DNA from: Ilex aquifolium | Lineage: Eukaryota; Streptophyta; Magnoliopsida; Aquifoliales; Aquifoliaceae | Direction of reading: 5' to 3' | DNA: 64,000 nucleotides | Assembly (NCBI GenBank): GCA_951799425.1 | Contig: OX637410.1 | Coordinates: 1,550,001-1,614,000 of the forward strand | Part shown: positions 43,742 through 56,414 of the stretch, in pieces | Numbering within the stretch: the first letter of the stretch is position 1 | Layout: each line of letters starts with the position of its first letter | Translations under genes and position numbers: made by a program | Notes under the pieces: generated by a model | Databases searched by the model: none | Seen by the model: only the letters and a program-made list of their open reading frames with translations | What the model was told of the DNA's origin: nothing

Positions 43742-45982
43742 TGTAACACCCCAAAACACACCCTGGACAGCATTACATTCTAAGACCATTCACAACATGA
43801 GAGCACTAATATAATTCCATCAATAAGAAAAAAATTTCATTCATCATCCATAAAATTTACAATATCATCCCAAAAGAATAAGCCAAGCTATGGCATTTAC
43901 ATCTCAAATGATCAAACGTAACTTAGCAGCAGAATAACAAAAGAAAACTAAACTTCACATGATTTCAAAATAAATTCTCAAGTCTATTACAAAGGAAGCT
44001 ATGTCTCTATATGTCCACCTCGGGATCTAGATTTCCCTCGAATAGAGCCTCCCAATACCCCTGCTCGTCAACTCCGAGGTTCTCCTCTAGCACCGTATTT
44101 GAAAAATGTTAGCGGTAGGGGGTGAGCACTAAGCTCCGTAGCAACATTCCTCCCAAACTCGAACAAGGTTTATAAAAACAGATAAAATGGCCGGTCTCAA
44201 TTTCACAAATAGCATACATAATCTTTGAAGTAAAATAGGGACATTTTAAAAGGGATCTCAAGTTTAAGTAGCGACAGTAATTTAAATGAACAGTAAAAGA
44301 AACCAAGATCCAATACATATCCATTTTCCGAAATATAAACCATTTTCCCACAATAATACCATAATCCATAACTTGACTATTCCACAACCATATGTATGTT
44401 TATCTCAAACATGATGTAAGGCAAACCCCATGAATCGACACATTGAGTAATATCTAACCCACACACACCCACACAAATCTTATCAAAGATATCCATCCTT
44501 TAGGAAGGGCGTATGCCACACCAATGGCAGTGACGTATCCAACCCAGGCATTAGTATACTAACCCTCTTACACGGCACCCGTGAACAATAGCGGTTTAGT
44601 CTTACCAAAGCACTAACCCCACTACGAGTGGTAGGAGAAATGCCAACCCCCACGGAGCAAGCAACACGTCTACCCACTCTATGATATCTCGTCAAAGGCC
44701 ACCCATGGTCATCCCACACTCATAAGAGATACAATACCAAACCCAATTTCACAATTTACAAGAATATCTTAAAAATCCCCAATTTAAGCATGTGACATTT
44801 TCAATAACCAACAAAGAAAATGCAAGAGATCACAACAATATCATTTTATTACTCAACACAAAACACTATGATTTTGAAATCAAGAATAAAGGAAGAGTTC
44901 AAGAGGAAAACCCATCACTCTTGAAAACTAGGATTTTTCAAACAAAAGAGGGATTTCATGGGTATACAACCCTAACTTTGTGTAAATCATGTAATCTTTG
45001 TCAAAAAACCTAAGAGAGGATGATTACATAGCATATATATACCATTGATAGCCAAAACATACATATATAAATACCCTAACCTCAATGTAAGAGAAAGAGA
45101 AGAAATCCCCTACCTTGATGTTCTTGAAAACTCTAGGGTTTGATCCTTGAATCACCCTTTAACCTTGTGTTTCTTTCTCCTCCTTTATCTCCTCCTAGGG
45201 TTCTAATATGTTTAGGGTGAGAGTGGAATGTAAGAATGGGGTAAAATGTAGTGGAAATGGGTGTTTTAAATAGTCAAATCCCGATTTTTACTGTTCGGCG
45301 GGCGTCAGATAAATGGTACTGGTACGCGTTACCGATACGATATGGTACCGTTACGCGTACCGGTACGATATGGTACCGGTACGCGGTACCGGTACGGTTA
45401 AGCTACTGGAGTAGTCGTACCGGTACACGGTACCGGTACGGTATGGTACCGGTACGCGGTACCGGTACACTTCGGCTACTTCGAATTCCAAGGCAGTTTT
45501 GACCCATTTAGAGGTCGAATTGGAAAATTTTCATGAGATACACTTTTGTAGCCCTAGATGTCTAATATCTACTGTCCACATTTCAGATCAATTGGACATA
45601 AGAATAAAAAGTTATGACCAAAATACTAGAAGGTGTTCCAACTCCTTTTTACCCAAATTTTCTCTAAGTGTGTTTTCACTCCGGAATACTTCCTAACTTC
45701 CAATACACCTCATATTACCTCTTCCAAGTTGTTCGACCTTCCGGATTCAATGGACACCTTATTTTGACCTAAAAATATTTAGAAATTCGTCTAGTCACCC
45801 TTTCCAAGTTTAAACGTCTTGGAAACTCCAACTTCCCAATCCATATTTATCTCTAGCATTTCTCCTACTATTACAATCTATATAATTTATCCTTACATCC
45901 TTACACATATCCACATTTTTTAAAACCATTATTTACTATATATCTATATACATATATATAAAAGAAAATGCGGGGTGTTACA
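43742..45982 (-). repeat. 3' LTR of the chromovirus
   Basis: 2241 bp, TGTAACACCCC ... GGGGTGTTACA, followed by the polypurine tract (minus strand TAAGGGGGGTGGAT). Confidence 0.92.
45315..45474. repeat. GTACCGGTAC palindrome array in the chromovirus LTR
   Basis: About a dozen perfect or near-perfect GGTACCGGTAC units spaced by CGCG-, ATAT- or ACACG-type linkers. The partner LTR has the shorter version at 57966-58070. Confidence 0.92.
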
Positions 45983-46023
45983 ATCCACCCCCCTTAAAGA
46001 AAGTTTCGTCCTTGAAACTTACC

Positions 46024-46620
46024 TCAAGTAGCGAACAAATATGGATACTTCTCCCGCATTTCTTGTTCCGGTTCCCATGTAGCTTCCTCCACTCCATGGT
46101 GTTGCCACCGAACCTTTACCAATCTGATAACTTTGTTGCGAATCACTTTTTCCTTGGTGTCGAGAATTTCTACCGGTTGTTCTTCGTAGGTTGCTCCGTC
46201 TTGGATTTCAATCTCCTCCAAGTTCACGACTGGAGTTGCATCCGAGTGACACCTTCTCAACATGGACACGTGGAACACATCATGTACTCCGGATAGCTGG
46301 GCTGGTAATCGAAGTTGATACGCCGCATTGTCTACCGCTTTGATCACTTCAAACGGTCCGGTATATCTTGGCGCTAACTTCTCCTTCTTGCTGAATCGAA
46401 ACACGCCCTTCTTGTGTGACACCTTGGGAAACATGTAATCTCCCACTTTGAATTCCAAGGATCTTCGTCTGTGGTCCGCATAGCTCTTCTATCTACTTTG
46501 CGCCGTGCGTAGCCTCTCTCGGATGAGTTGAATCTTCTCTGTAGTTTCCCCATTGTAGTCCTTACCCCGTTAGTTCGCTGCGCACTCTGATATAAATTAC
46601 AATCCACCAAAGGTTACAGT
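46024..46620 (-). pseudogene. Chromovirus integrase C-terminus and chromodomain (fossil)
   Basis: Minus strand: KVGDYMFPKVSHKKGVFRF, KLAPRYTGPFEVI and YQLRLPAQLSGVHDVFHVSM are the integrase C-terminal (GPY/F-like) module. RLVKVRWQHHGVEEATWEPE is the chromodomain, which ends near the 3' LTR. 46460-46620 holds further upstream integrase sequence before similarity is lost. Chromodomains target insertion to heterochromatin in this group. Confidence 0.9.
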
Positions 46621-46763
46621 TGAAACCTAACCAGACTTGTCCTCCCATTTTTGCTTCCAAATCCATATACATTTTTTTTTTTGACATAATTTTAGAAAAA
46701 TTAACATAATATCATCGAAAATACCATTTTAGTGGTCACCACCAATCACTAGAGTTTTGAATT

Positions 46764-47385
46764 CATGAGCAAATAAATAATCAAGCTTTGGAATCAGGAA
46801 TAAATGACTATCAAGCTTGGAAATCAAGAACAAAAGAACAAGCAAGATTTGAAATTAATAACAAACGAATCTCAAGTTTTTGGAATCCAAAATAAAGGAA
46901 CAATCAAGTCTCGAATTCCATAACAAACCCATATCAAGCTTTGGAATCAAAATAAGAACCAATCAAAGCTTGAAATCAAGAACAAAGTAACAATCGAGTC
47001 TTGGAGTCAATAACAGATGCATATCAAGCTTTGTAACCAAGAACTAAAGAGTATCAAGTTTTGAACTCAAGGACAAGGAGAAATCAAGTATTGAAATCAA
47101 GAGCAATTGAATGTCAAGTCTTGAAATCAAGAGCCAAAGGATGTCAAATATTGAATATCAAGAATACATGAATTACAATAGTTAGAATCAATCAAATGAA
47201 TACCAAATTTTTGATACCAAGAACAAATGGATCATTAAGCTTAGGAAGTTAAGGACAAGAAAACAATCAAGTCTCGAGATCAATAACAACGGATATCAAG
47301 CTTGGAATCAGAGATAAAGTAACAATCATGTATTGGAATCGATAACAAACGACTATTAAGGTTTGAAATCAATGACAGATGCAAG
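46764..47385. repeat. Degenerate tandem repeat, 30-31-bp unit, about 20 copies
   Basis: Units approximate AATCAAGCTTTGGAATCAAG plus AACAAAGGAAC. Copies follow head to tail with 15-30% divergence. They occupy the place where most of pol is missing from the chromovirus. Confidence 0.85.
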
Positions 47386-47708
47386 ATAAAGAGAAAACAC
47401 CTCTCCCTTGAAAACTAGGATTTCAAGGGCATACCAAAAGGATTTGGTGGTCACCCACCCATAACATAGCTTAGAACAAATAATATTTAAGTTCGGGAAT
47501 CAAGAATTAATGAGAAATCAAGAGAAAAACACATCTCCTTTGTAAACTAGGGTTTGAAGGCATAAGAAAAGATTTAGGGTTTACCCCACCATAATATGTT
47601 TTGGAACAAGGTAGTATTATCCAGAATGGCAAGACATGATGATTTCCTAGCAAGTAGATATAAATTAGAGTCAAAGAGTACATATAAATAAATCCTACTG
47701 GTATCCCC

Positions 47709-49150
47709 TTATTTTCCCGTAGGCAAGTTAACATATACAGTAAGTTCTATTTCCTCGAAACTCAATCCCAATTCCACAGCGTACGCAGTACGTAGAAAAG
47801 AATAAGTCGCATAGGAATCCAATATAATTCGGGCCCAAGAATGGTAGAGAAGAACAATACATTCCACAACGGCGTTGGAGGCATCTTCCTCCGGTTGAGT
47901 CAAAGCAAAAACCCTTCCTTGATTGGCGCCGCCGGGGGCTTGAGCTTGTAACGGTCTCTGTGGTGGTAGTGGCTGTCGTAGCGATGGCCTGTTTGCATTC
48001 ACTCGCCCAGTTACTTGGTTGGTCTTGGTGGAAAGCAATGGACAATTATCTTTGAAGTGCCCAACACCTCCACAGGCGAAGCATCGGCGTGCATCCGTGC
48101 CTACTCTCTCTGGTACGCCTCCCGCTCCTCGAGCTATCTGAGGTATCTGCTGTGCTGGCCTTTGTAGAGGTGGCTTGTTTGCTGGTACTTGCTCGGTTGC
48201 TTGTTTGGTCCTTGGGGGAAACGAGGGGCATCTATGTTTGAAGTGCCCATACTCTCCGCATGCAAAGCATTGACGCGGGTCAGTTCTTGTTCTAGTCTGA
48301 GTCACTTCATCTCCTCGAGTTGTCAGAAGTCTCTGTCCACCTGCCTGGTCTGGACTTCGGTATGGTGTTGCTCGCTGCACTCCACTGGTGCTAGGGTCCG
48401 TCCTGATCGGACCTCCTCTCGCGAAGCTCTGTCGCTGTTGGCTGTCCTCTATATTTCTCTCCACCAATGCAGCTCGGTCAACTAGGTCCCCATACTCCCG
48501 GATCTTGAGAGCCACCAACTTCTCCCGGATAGCAGGCCTCAAGCCCTGCTCAAAGCGCTTGGCCCTGCTGGCCTCAGTAGATATAAACTCTGTAGCATAA
48601 CGGGATAGCTCATCGAAACTCCTCTCGTACTCGATCACCGTCCTGCTGCCCTGTCGGAGAGCAAGGAAATCGGCCTTCATTCTGTCTCTTACTGATTCCG
48701 GAAAGTACTTGTCTTGAAAAATTTGGTCAAATTCCTCCCAAGTGAGTGCATCCGTGGTCCTCCTTCTTTTCACTGAGTCCCACCAATGGTCGGCCTCCCC
48801 CTCGAATAGATAAGTCGCCAAGCCGACTCGAAGATCCTCGGCTATCCCCATGCCATCACATATCTTCTTCACTCGGCGGATCCATTTATCCGCATCCAAG
48901 GGGATAGAGCTCCCTTGGAAAGTAGGCGGGTGTTGCCTCAGAAACTCTCGGAGAACTACCATTCTCCTATTCTCCTCTCCGTTGCCCGGTACTTGGGCTA
49001 GTGGATGAGCCCCACCGTTATGGTTGTTCCCATTCTGGTGTTGTACCAGAGTGGTGAGCTCCCTCAAACACTGATAGATTCCATTAATTGCATCGGGAGG
49101 TGGTGGCGGTGGTGGGTTTGTTTGACCACCACGACCACGACCACGCCCTC
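47709..49150 (-). pseudogene. Chromovirus gag and protease start (fossil)
   Basis: Minus strand: Gly/Arg- and Pro-rich start (GRGRGRGRGG, PPPPPPP), the retrotransposon gag domain (PPTFQGSSIPLDADKWIRRV, ATYLFEGEADHWWDSVKRR, ALRQGSRTVIEYERSFDELS), two CCHC zinc knuckles (CFACGEYGHFKHRC and CFACGGVGHFKDNC) and the beginning of the protease (RIILDSYATYSFL). About 480 residues, the normal size for this family, and mostly open, though the downstream pol is lost. Confidence 0.9.
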
Positions 49151-49340
49151 GTCCACGTAACCCGTCCATCCTGCACATCAATTCACAATTCAGTTTCATT
49201 GATGTACAAGACATCCTAAGTATAGATTTAGTCTAAAGCATAAAGTTTATATCAAACTAGACCACAATTTCCTTCACCCTAATCCTATATCTCTAATGGT
49301 GATCCATAACCTACAGCTCCCATGTAAGACCTAAAGCCTA

Positions 49341-49353
49341 GGCTCTAATACCA
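49341..49353 (-). other. Primer binding site of the chromovirus
   Basis: Minus strand TGGTATTAGAGCC, one base off the usual initiator-tRNA-Met complement, five bases inside the LTR end. Confidence 0.75.
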
Positions 49354-49406
49354 TTCTTTGTAACACCCCAAAACACACCCTGGACGGCATTACATTCTAA
49401 GACCAT

Positions 49407-51226
49407 TGATTGATTGGAAATGCGGTGTTGTATCCTAACTTCTAAACATCATCCCTAAATGTGTGTATGGCTTATAGGAATGGGTGAGTGTCACTCTCAC
49501 TCGGAATGATGCAAAAGATTAGGCAACAATGGAATGGTGATAGAAATGAATGGAATGAACAAAATGTTATGAAATGGAATGCGTGTGTGGTGAACAAAAG
49601 TGCTCCCCAATCGAAAGGAGTCTTTTGTGATCGTGTGTTTTACTTGGAAAATATTCCAAGGTCGTCTCCTCAGGGAAGGAAAGGGAGTTGTGTGAAAGTG
49701 ATTTTGGTGAACAAAAGAGAAAAATGTAAAATCTTTGTTTGAGTTTTGTGGTTGTGATTGAAAATGAAAATTAAATAAAACAAGTGTTGGCTAATCCAAA
49801 GAGGTCATTCTAATGGGAATTCCAACTCAACTCGAAATCTTCTTCCAATGGTGCATAGGTGAACGATTGATTCGGGGGAAGCTAGGGACAAGATTAGTGA
49901 GTATCTAAGCATAAACCGTGACTAGGCCTATGGAATATCAAAGGCTCACTAACTCGTCCACTCTCAACCCCGTCAAACCGAACCACCGTACACCGAGAGG
50001 AGGAAGGAGAAGAGTTGAAATGGAATCTCCAAGAGAAGGTCTCCCTTGGATTACCCAACTTAAATCTAACTACTCATCCATAAAAGAAAGCCAAGCATAA
50101 TGTAAATAGACAAGTAAAGGAAAAGAAGATTAAAACTTAACTAGATGCAAGAAATCTTAAAGTAAGAAGAAGGAAATACAATACCCAATTTAAAGCATGA
50201 AAATGAAGAACTTGAAAGCATAACAATGGTGAAATGTAAAGTGCAAGGCTAAACTTGAAATGTACTTCTAATAAATGGCATTAAAGAAAGTAAAGGAAGC
50301 TTACAATATCCTTACAAGAGGTTACAAGAGAAATGGATGGAAGAACATGTAAAAATCACAACTTTACTATTCGTCTTCTTCCTCAAAAAAACTACTCTAA
50401 GCTTAGGTAGCCAACAACCTTTACATTGTGTGTTGAATGTTGAATATATTGAGTGTGGAGACTTGCCAAAACGTCCAAGAGGCTCCCCCCTAGCTGTGTG
50501 AACGAGCTCCCATCAAGAGAGGGCTGAATGGATGGCCTTGACAGGCTAGGAGATCATAGCCTGGGCAGCCCACTTCCCCCCATTCCTCCTTTAATGCATT
50601 GGCCTTTAAAGTCTTCCACTTGAGTGTAGGAGGCCTGCAAATGTGTAAGGAAATGTTGGGATAGGCGTGGGAGAAGTGTAGGTGGGACCCCCAAGCCTCA
50701 AAGTTGAGTTACAGGCTGTTTTCGCGACCAGAAAGTCCGGAGTACCGGTACCATTTGGTACCGGTACTGTTTTTCTGCACTGGACCACCTTCGGTAGAAT
50801 CGGCATAACTCTTGATCTAACCGCTGGATTGGACTGAAAGTATGACACCAAATAGAAGACACCCATATCTACAACTTTCATGTTTTTAACTTTTCCAAAT
50901 TCTGAGTAGATCATGGTCAAAATGGAGGAATTCCGAGGCAGTGCTTCCAATTGTTGCTGCAGCTGGTGCCCTTGTTCCCAAGCACCAATGCCTTCTTGAT
51001 TTCTTCACTTTTAAGCCTCCAATTCTTCATGTATTGTGTCCATGCCTTCACCACACATCCAACATAGTTGCAATGTCCTAAAATACATGATTTAAGCAAT
51101 AAAACTTGCAACATCAAAATATCAACATTATTCATAATTTCGGCTAACTCTAAGTACTTAAATGCAAAAGTTGAGTTAAAATGCATGTAATGAGCCCTTC
51201 AAATATGCAATATTATGTGCTCATCA
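49407..51226 (-). repeat. 3' LTR of the non-autonomous Athila relative
   Basis: 1820 bp, + strand TGATTGATTGGAAATGCGG ... TGTGCTCATCA, followed by CACCCCCCAACTTA. Confidence 0.93.
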
Positions 51227-53196
51227 CACCCCCCAACTTAAGCTTTGCTAGTCCCTATCAAACAAAATGTAAAAAGCAAGAAAACAAAAAATAAAACTAT
51301 ACTAATTCCGATATTGCATTTAGCACATGCAACAAGCCTTTAAACCCCTAGGTGATCCCTAGTGGACGAGTTTTGTCTCGTGAAGGTTTCCAGTGAAGGC
51401 ACCTACAAACTTCTTTTCATAGTATCCAATATTTAAAATATATTCCATTATCTTAATTAGCAATGGGATACTAAAAACAACTTGGTTCAAACACCCGAAC
51501 AAATCACACATGAGACATATCATAGCCGTAAATGCTATTCTAGAGTATCCACATACACATTTCCTTTCAAAACTCGTGTGTGTGTGAAATGAGCATGTAA
51601 TTTAAACATTTACACAATGGAGTTCACATTTACTTTGGCCATCCACATTAAGCTTCGATGCAAAAACTCACCAAGGGTGTTCTCTCAAAATGAATAACAC
51701 TATGATTATCCGGGCATGCTCTCCATGTGTATATGTGAGATGGAATCTTGTGCACAAAACAAAGTATGCTCACATATAATCCAAAAATGAAGTATGCATA
51801 AAAATGAAACAACCTTGGCATAATCTCATGAAAGGAATGCTAGGGCATTAGATAGCAAAATCAACTTCTCTTGTTCTTTTAAACGTATGCATCCCCCATG
51901 CTTCTCTAGATCTTTTAGGACTTTCATGGGTTGTAATGAGGCCTTGGGGTGATGTTGTGGTAAGGGAAACGAAGGATATAGGATAACAAAGAGGGTTGTT
52001 CCGGGTGAATGACCTTAATCTTAGAAAAACACTTCCCTTTTATGGGATTTTGATTTTCACACCATCACCACACCCTTTGTTTCTTTTCTTTCTTTTCCTT
52101 TACATTTTTTCCTTTTCTTTTTCTCATTCTTTTTCTCCTTTTTCACTCCCTTTCTCTCCTTTTCTTGGATTTTCATTCTTTTTCCATTGAACTCTTTTGA
52201 GTTTCAACATCCTTCATCCCTTTTGTTTGATTTTTCACACCATCATTCCTTTTCTTTTATCATCACCCAACTTAGCACTAGGAACAACCAAGGTAAGGTA
52301 GATATTTATCATTTTCATTGGCTTGGTTACATGTGTGGCAAAGAAACGAATTCAATTAAGGCTCAATCATGGCACTAGGGATAAAATTTCACAAGAAAAA
52401 GGCTAAGGCTCAAAGCATCAAAGATGGCCTAAGATCATTTCTAGATAGGCATGGGAGAGCATTGTACAATCAAGACAAAGTCAATCAACTACCCAAATAC
52501 ACCTAACCAAAACAAGCATAATGAGATTATTGAACAAATTTGGAATTTGAAAAATTGTTCCTTGAGTAAATGTAAGTTCCTTCCAACAAGAATTGGCACT
52601 AAAGCTCACACGGGTACTTACTCATCTCCACTATTCATGTCAAGCACTCAAATGTGAACTCAATCCGTAAATTGTCCAAATTATACATTCAAGGTGCACA
52701 ATGGTTGAGTTTGAAAGAAAACACATATGTGATACTCAAGCATAGGATAAACTTCTATAATGTGCTCATGTATTCAAAGTTCAAAATGAAGATCAAGCAA
52801 TTCACAAATCCCATAACAATTAGGATAGAGGAATATAGTTCAATATTGACTATTTTTCATAAAAATTGTCCAAAATTTTTCAAAATTTTCACATTTCCAA
52901 CTTATTCTATACACAAAGTGGTGGAACATGTGAATGGTGCACCTCACCCCCCAACTTAAACTATGCATTGTCCTCAATGCACAAGGAATCATGCAATGAA
53001 AACAATGAAGGTAAAATAGGAAATGAGATACCCCCTTTTTTTTTTTTTTTATATATATATAAACATAAAAGAGAAAATGAAACACACAAAGCTCATTTAC
53101 ACCCCCCAACTTAGACTAGAACATGGGGGAGAAATGCTGGTGATGCCCTCAAAGCAGGTGGAGCAGCATTGCAGAGATTGGGTCTGTCAGGCAAAT
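51227..53196 (-). other. Non-coding interior of the non-autonomous element
   Basis: Contains the polypurine tract (51227-51240), sequence shared with Athila (51330-51420), a T/C-rich tract (about 52070-52200) also present at 60330-60450 in the Athila element, and further CACCCCCCAACTTA motifs at 52945 and 53100. No supported ORF. Confidence 0.7.
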
Positions 53197-53332
53197 AGTA
53201 CCGGTACTGGGTAACGGTACCATTTGGTACCGGTACCGAGTACCGGTACCGCGATTCCAGTAGACTTTTAGTACCGGTACTGGGTACCGGTACCATTTGG
53301 TACCGGTACCGAGTACCGGTACTGTTCTGCTT
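53197..53332. repeat. GTACCGGTAC palindrome array in the non-autonomous element interior
   Basis: Two blocks of AGTACCGGTACTGGGTA...CCATTTGGTACCGGTACC...GAGTACCGGTAC separated by about 20 bases. Smaller LTR copies are at about 50741-50770 and 55927-55950. Confidence 0.9.
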
Positions 53333-53484
53333 TGTCTGCTTCCTGATTCTTAAACAAGCTTTATGTTAAAAACTTCACTACAATGATACTCACCATTATA
53401 CTACAACGACATGAAAAATAAAAATATGACAATAAAAGAGATCTAACTACTATGTACATGGAAACAAAACAACAAGGGCTCATG

Positions 53485-54462
53485 TCAATCCGGCTTCAAT
53501 TCGGATATGACCTTACGCCAATGGATTTTTTTGATTTTAAAATTTTTTTGTTGCATCAATGCCCTTCTTAAACCATCTATCCAAACATATAAAGGATGTT
53601 GATTAAAAATTCTCAACCAAATAGATGTGTAGGCAAGTTTATGCAATCCCACAAATGGAGTATACAATTTTTCTTTACAAGTTTCAACACTTGACTCCAT
53701 TGCAATGCCCTCCCCAATCTGAGAAATATGAATCTCACCACCACTCTTAGATGGAAAAATGACCTTGGGCTCATTAGCCTCTTGTGAAATAATAACTTTA
53801 TCAAATTTTTCACAATCAAGAGTGGTGGGAGATTCAACATCAATATGCCTTCCATTGGGATGATCAACCTCAATACATTGACTATGCTCCAAATGTTGTT
53901 CTTCATCCATAGCAATTATAGCATTAGTCAATGTATCAAGTTGTTGGGTTATTTGGGCATTGAATTCCATTTGGTATTGCATAAAATCGCACAAAATATT
54001 TTCTAATTATTGCTCAGTTGAGTCCTCATACGTTGGATAATGGCAAAATTCATTTGGTGGTGTGAGATTGGATGAAAAATCATGAGGTTCATTCTCCCAA
54101 CCATAACTCGGATAACTCAGTGTAACATAATGATTGGGGTAAAAATTTTCGGAGGCCAAAAATGAATTTGAACCTTCGCATGCAAAGTCTTGAACCGGAT
54201 AATTTCTTGGGCATTCATTAGTGAGGTGTCCATACTCACTACAAATTTCGCAAACGTTTTCAAAATAAGGGGCATTTATTGGGCACTCACTAGTGAAGTG
54301 CCCATACTCACCACAAATCTCGCAAACGTTTTCAAAATAAGAGGCCATTCTTGGGCACTTACTAGTAACATGCCCATACTCATCACAAATCTCACACACA
54401 TTTTGAAAACTTTGGGCATTATATACATTTTCATGAAAATTATAAGACATAATACAAAACAC
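53485..54462 (-). pseudogene. Gag-like protein with three tandem CCHC knuckles (non-autonomous element)
   Basis: Starts about 130 bases inside the 5' LTR. The first frame (54007-54462) contains three copies of CEIC.EYGH.TSxC (Cys-x2-Cys-x4-His-x4-Cys) 24 residues apart, encoded by 72-bp tandem repeats, and a fourth partial cysteine-containing unit. The second frame (53485-53994) has QMEFNAQITQQLDTLTNAII and a Glu/Val-rich region without known motif. These are the only coding-like segments of the element. Zinc knuckles bind RNA in gag; here they are at the N-terminal side, which is unusual. Confidence 0.65.
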
Positions 54463-54572
54463 AAACTAAAACAAAATATTTACAAAAGAAACGACATACC
54501 TTGGCCCGTGATGAAAATCACGAGACTTACCATGCCGCCCAAAATCACCCTTTGAACTCAACGCTTTACCTT

Positions 54573-54589
54573 CCCCGGCAACGGCGCCA
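54573..54589 (-). other. Primer binding site (tRNA-Asp)
   Basis: The + strand reads CCCCGGCAACGGCGCCA, identical to the 3' end of plant tRNA-Asp including CCA, so the minus strand is its complement. This is the standard Athila-type primer, three bases from the LTR. Confidence 0.9.
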
Positions 54590-54592
54590 AAA

Positions 54593-56409
54593 TGATTGAT
54601 TGGAAATGCGGTGTTGTATCCTAACCTCTAAACATCATCCCTAAATGTGTGTATGGCTTATAGGAATGGGTGAGTGTCACTCTCACTCAGAATGATGCAA
54701 AAGATTAGGCAACAATGGAATGGTGATAGAAATGAATGGAATGAACAAAATGTTATGAAATGGAATGCGTGTGTGGTGAACAAAAGTGCTCCCCAATCGA
54801 AAGGAGTCTTTTGTGATCGTGTGTTTTACTTGGAAAATATTCCAAGGTCGTCTCCTCAGGGAAGGAAAGGGAGTTGTGTGAAAGTGATTTTGGTGAACAA
54901 AAGAGAAAAATGTAAAATCTTTGTTTGAGTTTTGTGGTTGTGATTGAAAATGAAAATTAAATAAAACAAGTGTTGGCTAATCCAAAGAGGTCATTCTAAT
55001 GGGAATTCCAACTCAACTCGAAATCTTCTTCCAATGGTGCATAGGTGAACGATTGATTCGGGGGAAGCTAGGGACAAGATTAGTGAGTATCTAAGCATAA
55101 ACCGTGACTAGGCCTATGGAATATCAAAGGCTCACTAACTCGTCCACTCTCAACCCCGTCAAACCGAACCACCGTACACCGAGAGGAGGAAGGAGAAGTG
55201 TTGAAATGGAATCCCCAAGAGAAGGTCTCCCTTGGATTACCCAACTTAAATCTAACTACTCATTCATAAAAGAAAGCCAAGCATAATGTAAATAGACAAG
55301 TAAAGGAAAAGAAGATTAAAACTTAACTAGATGCAAGAAATCTTAAAGTAAGAAGAAGGAAATACAATACCCAATTTAAAGCATGAAAATGAAGAACTTG
55401 AAAGCATAACAATGGTGAAATGTAAAGTGCAAGGCTAAACTTGAAATGTACTTCTAATAAATGGCATGAAAGACAGTAAAGGAAGCTTACAATATCCTTA
55501 CAAGAGGTTACAAGAGAAATGGATGGAAGAACATGTAAAAATCACAACTTTACTATTCATCTTCTTCCTCAAAAAAACTACTCTAAGCTTAGGTAGCCAA
55601 CAACCTTTACATTGTGTGTTGAATGTTGAATATATTGAGTGTGGAGACTTGCCAAAACGTCCAAGAGGCTCCCCCCTAGCTGTGTGAACGAGCTCCCATC
55701 AAGAGAGGGCTGAATGGATGGCCTTGACAGGCTAGGAGATCATAGCCTGGGCAACCCACTTCCCCCCATTCCTCCTTTAATGCATTGGCCTTTAAAGTCT
55801 TCCACTTGAGTGTAGGAGGCCTGTAAATGTGTAAGGAAATGTTGGGATAGGCGTGGGAGAAGTGTAGGTGGGACCCCCAAGCATCAAAGTTGAGTTACAT
55901 GCTGTTTTCGCGACCAGAAGGTCCGGAGTACCGGTACCGAGTACCGATACTGTTTTTTTGCACTGGACCACCTTCGGTAGAATCGGAATAACTCTTGATC
56001 TAACCGCTGGATTGGTCTAAAATTTGGACACCAAACAGAAGTCACCCATATCTACAACTTTCATGTTTTGAACGTTTCCAAATTATGAGTAGATGATGGT
56101 TAAAATGGAGGAATTCCGAGGCAGTGCTTCCAATTGTTGCTACAGCTGGTGCCCTTGTTCCCAAGCACCAATGCCTTCTTGATTTCTTCACTTTTAAGCC
56201 TCCAATTCTTCATGTATTGTGTCCATGCCTTCACCACACATCCAACATAGTTGCAATGTCCTAAAATACATGATTTAAGCAATAAAACTTGCAACATCAA
56301 AATATCAACATTATTCATAATTTCGGCTAACTCTAAGTACTTAAATGCAAAAGTTGAGTTAAAATGCATGTAATGAGCCCTTCAAATATGCAATATTATG
56401 TGCTCATCA
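54593..56409 (-). repeat. 5' LTR of the non-autonomous Athila relative
   Basis: 1817 bp, near-identical to 49407-51226. Most differences fall in the section matching about 50700-50910. Confidence 0.93.
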
Positions 56410-56414
56410 ACCAT

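Larger units (their letters stand above)
49407..56409 (-). mobile_element. Non-autonomous Athila-related LTR element, TSD accat
   Basis: LTRs of about 1.82 kb at 49407-51226 and 54593-56409, TSD accat (49402-49406 and 56410-56414), tRNA-Asp primer site at the right LTR, CCCCCCAAC polypurine tract at the left LTR, all minus strand. The 3.4-kb interior encodes only a knuckle-rich gag-like protein; no protease, RT, RNase H or integrase. Sequence next to the 3' LTR (TGATCCCTAGTGGACGAGTT, TTTGTCTCGTGAAGGTTTC) is shared with the Athila-type element at 59.5-59.7 kb, so it is probably mobilised by such an element. LTR differences are about 2% by eye; age about one million years or less. It is the youngest layer of this nest. 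Confidence 0.92.

Noticed and set aside
44483-44719. 78-codon minus-strand frame present twice (also 57135-57371)
   Set aside because: Duplicated only because both LTRs of the chromovirus carry it; no protein signature.
46764-47385. 30-bp repeats resembling a CRISPR array
   Set aside because: Head-to-tail degenerate tandem units with no spacers; eukaryotic sequence.
54573-54589. Perfect match to the 3' end of tRNA-Asp
   Set aside because: Only 17 bases beside an LTR end; it is the primer binding site, not a tRNA gene.
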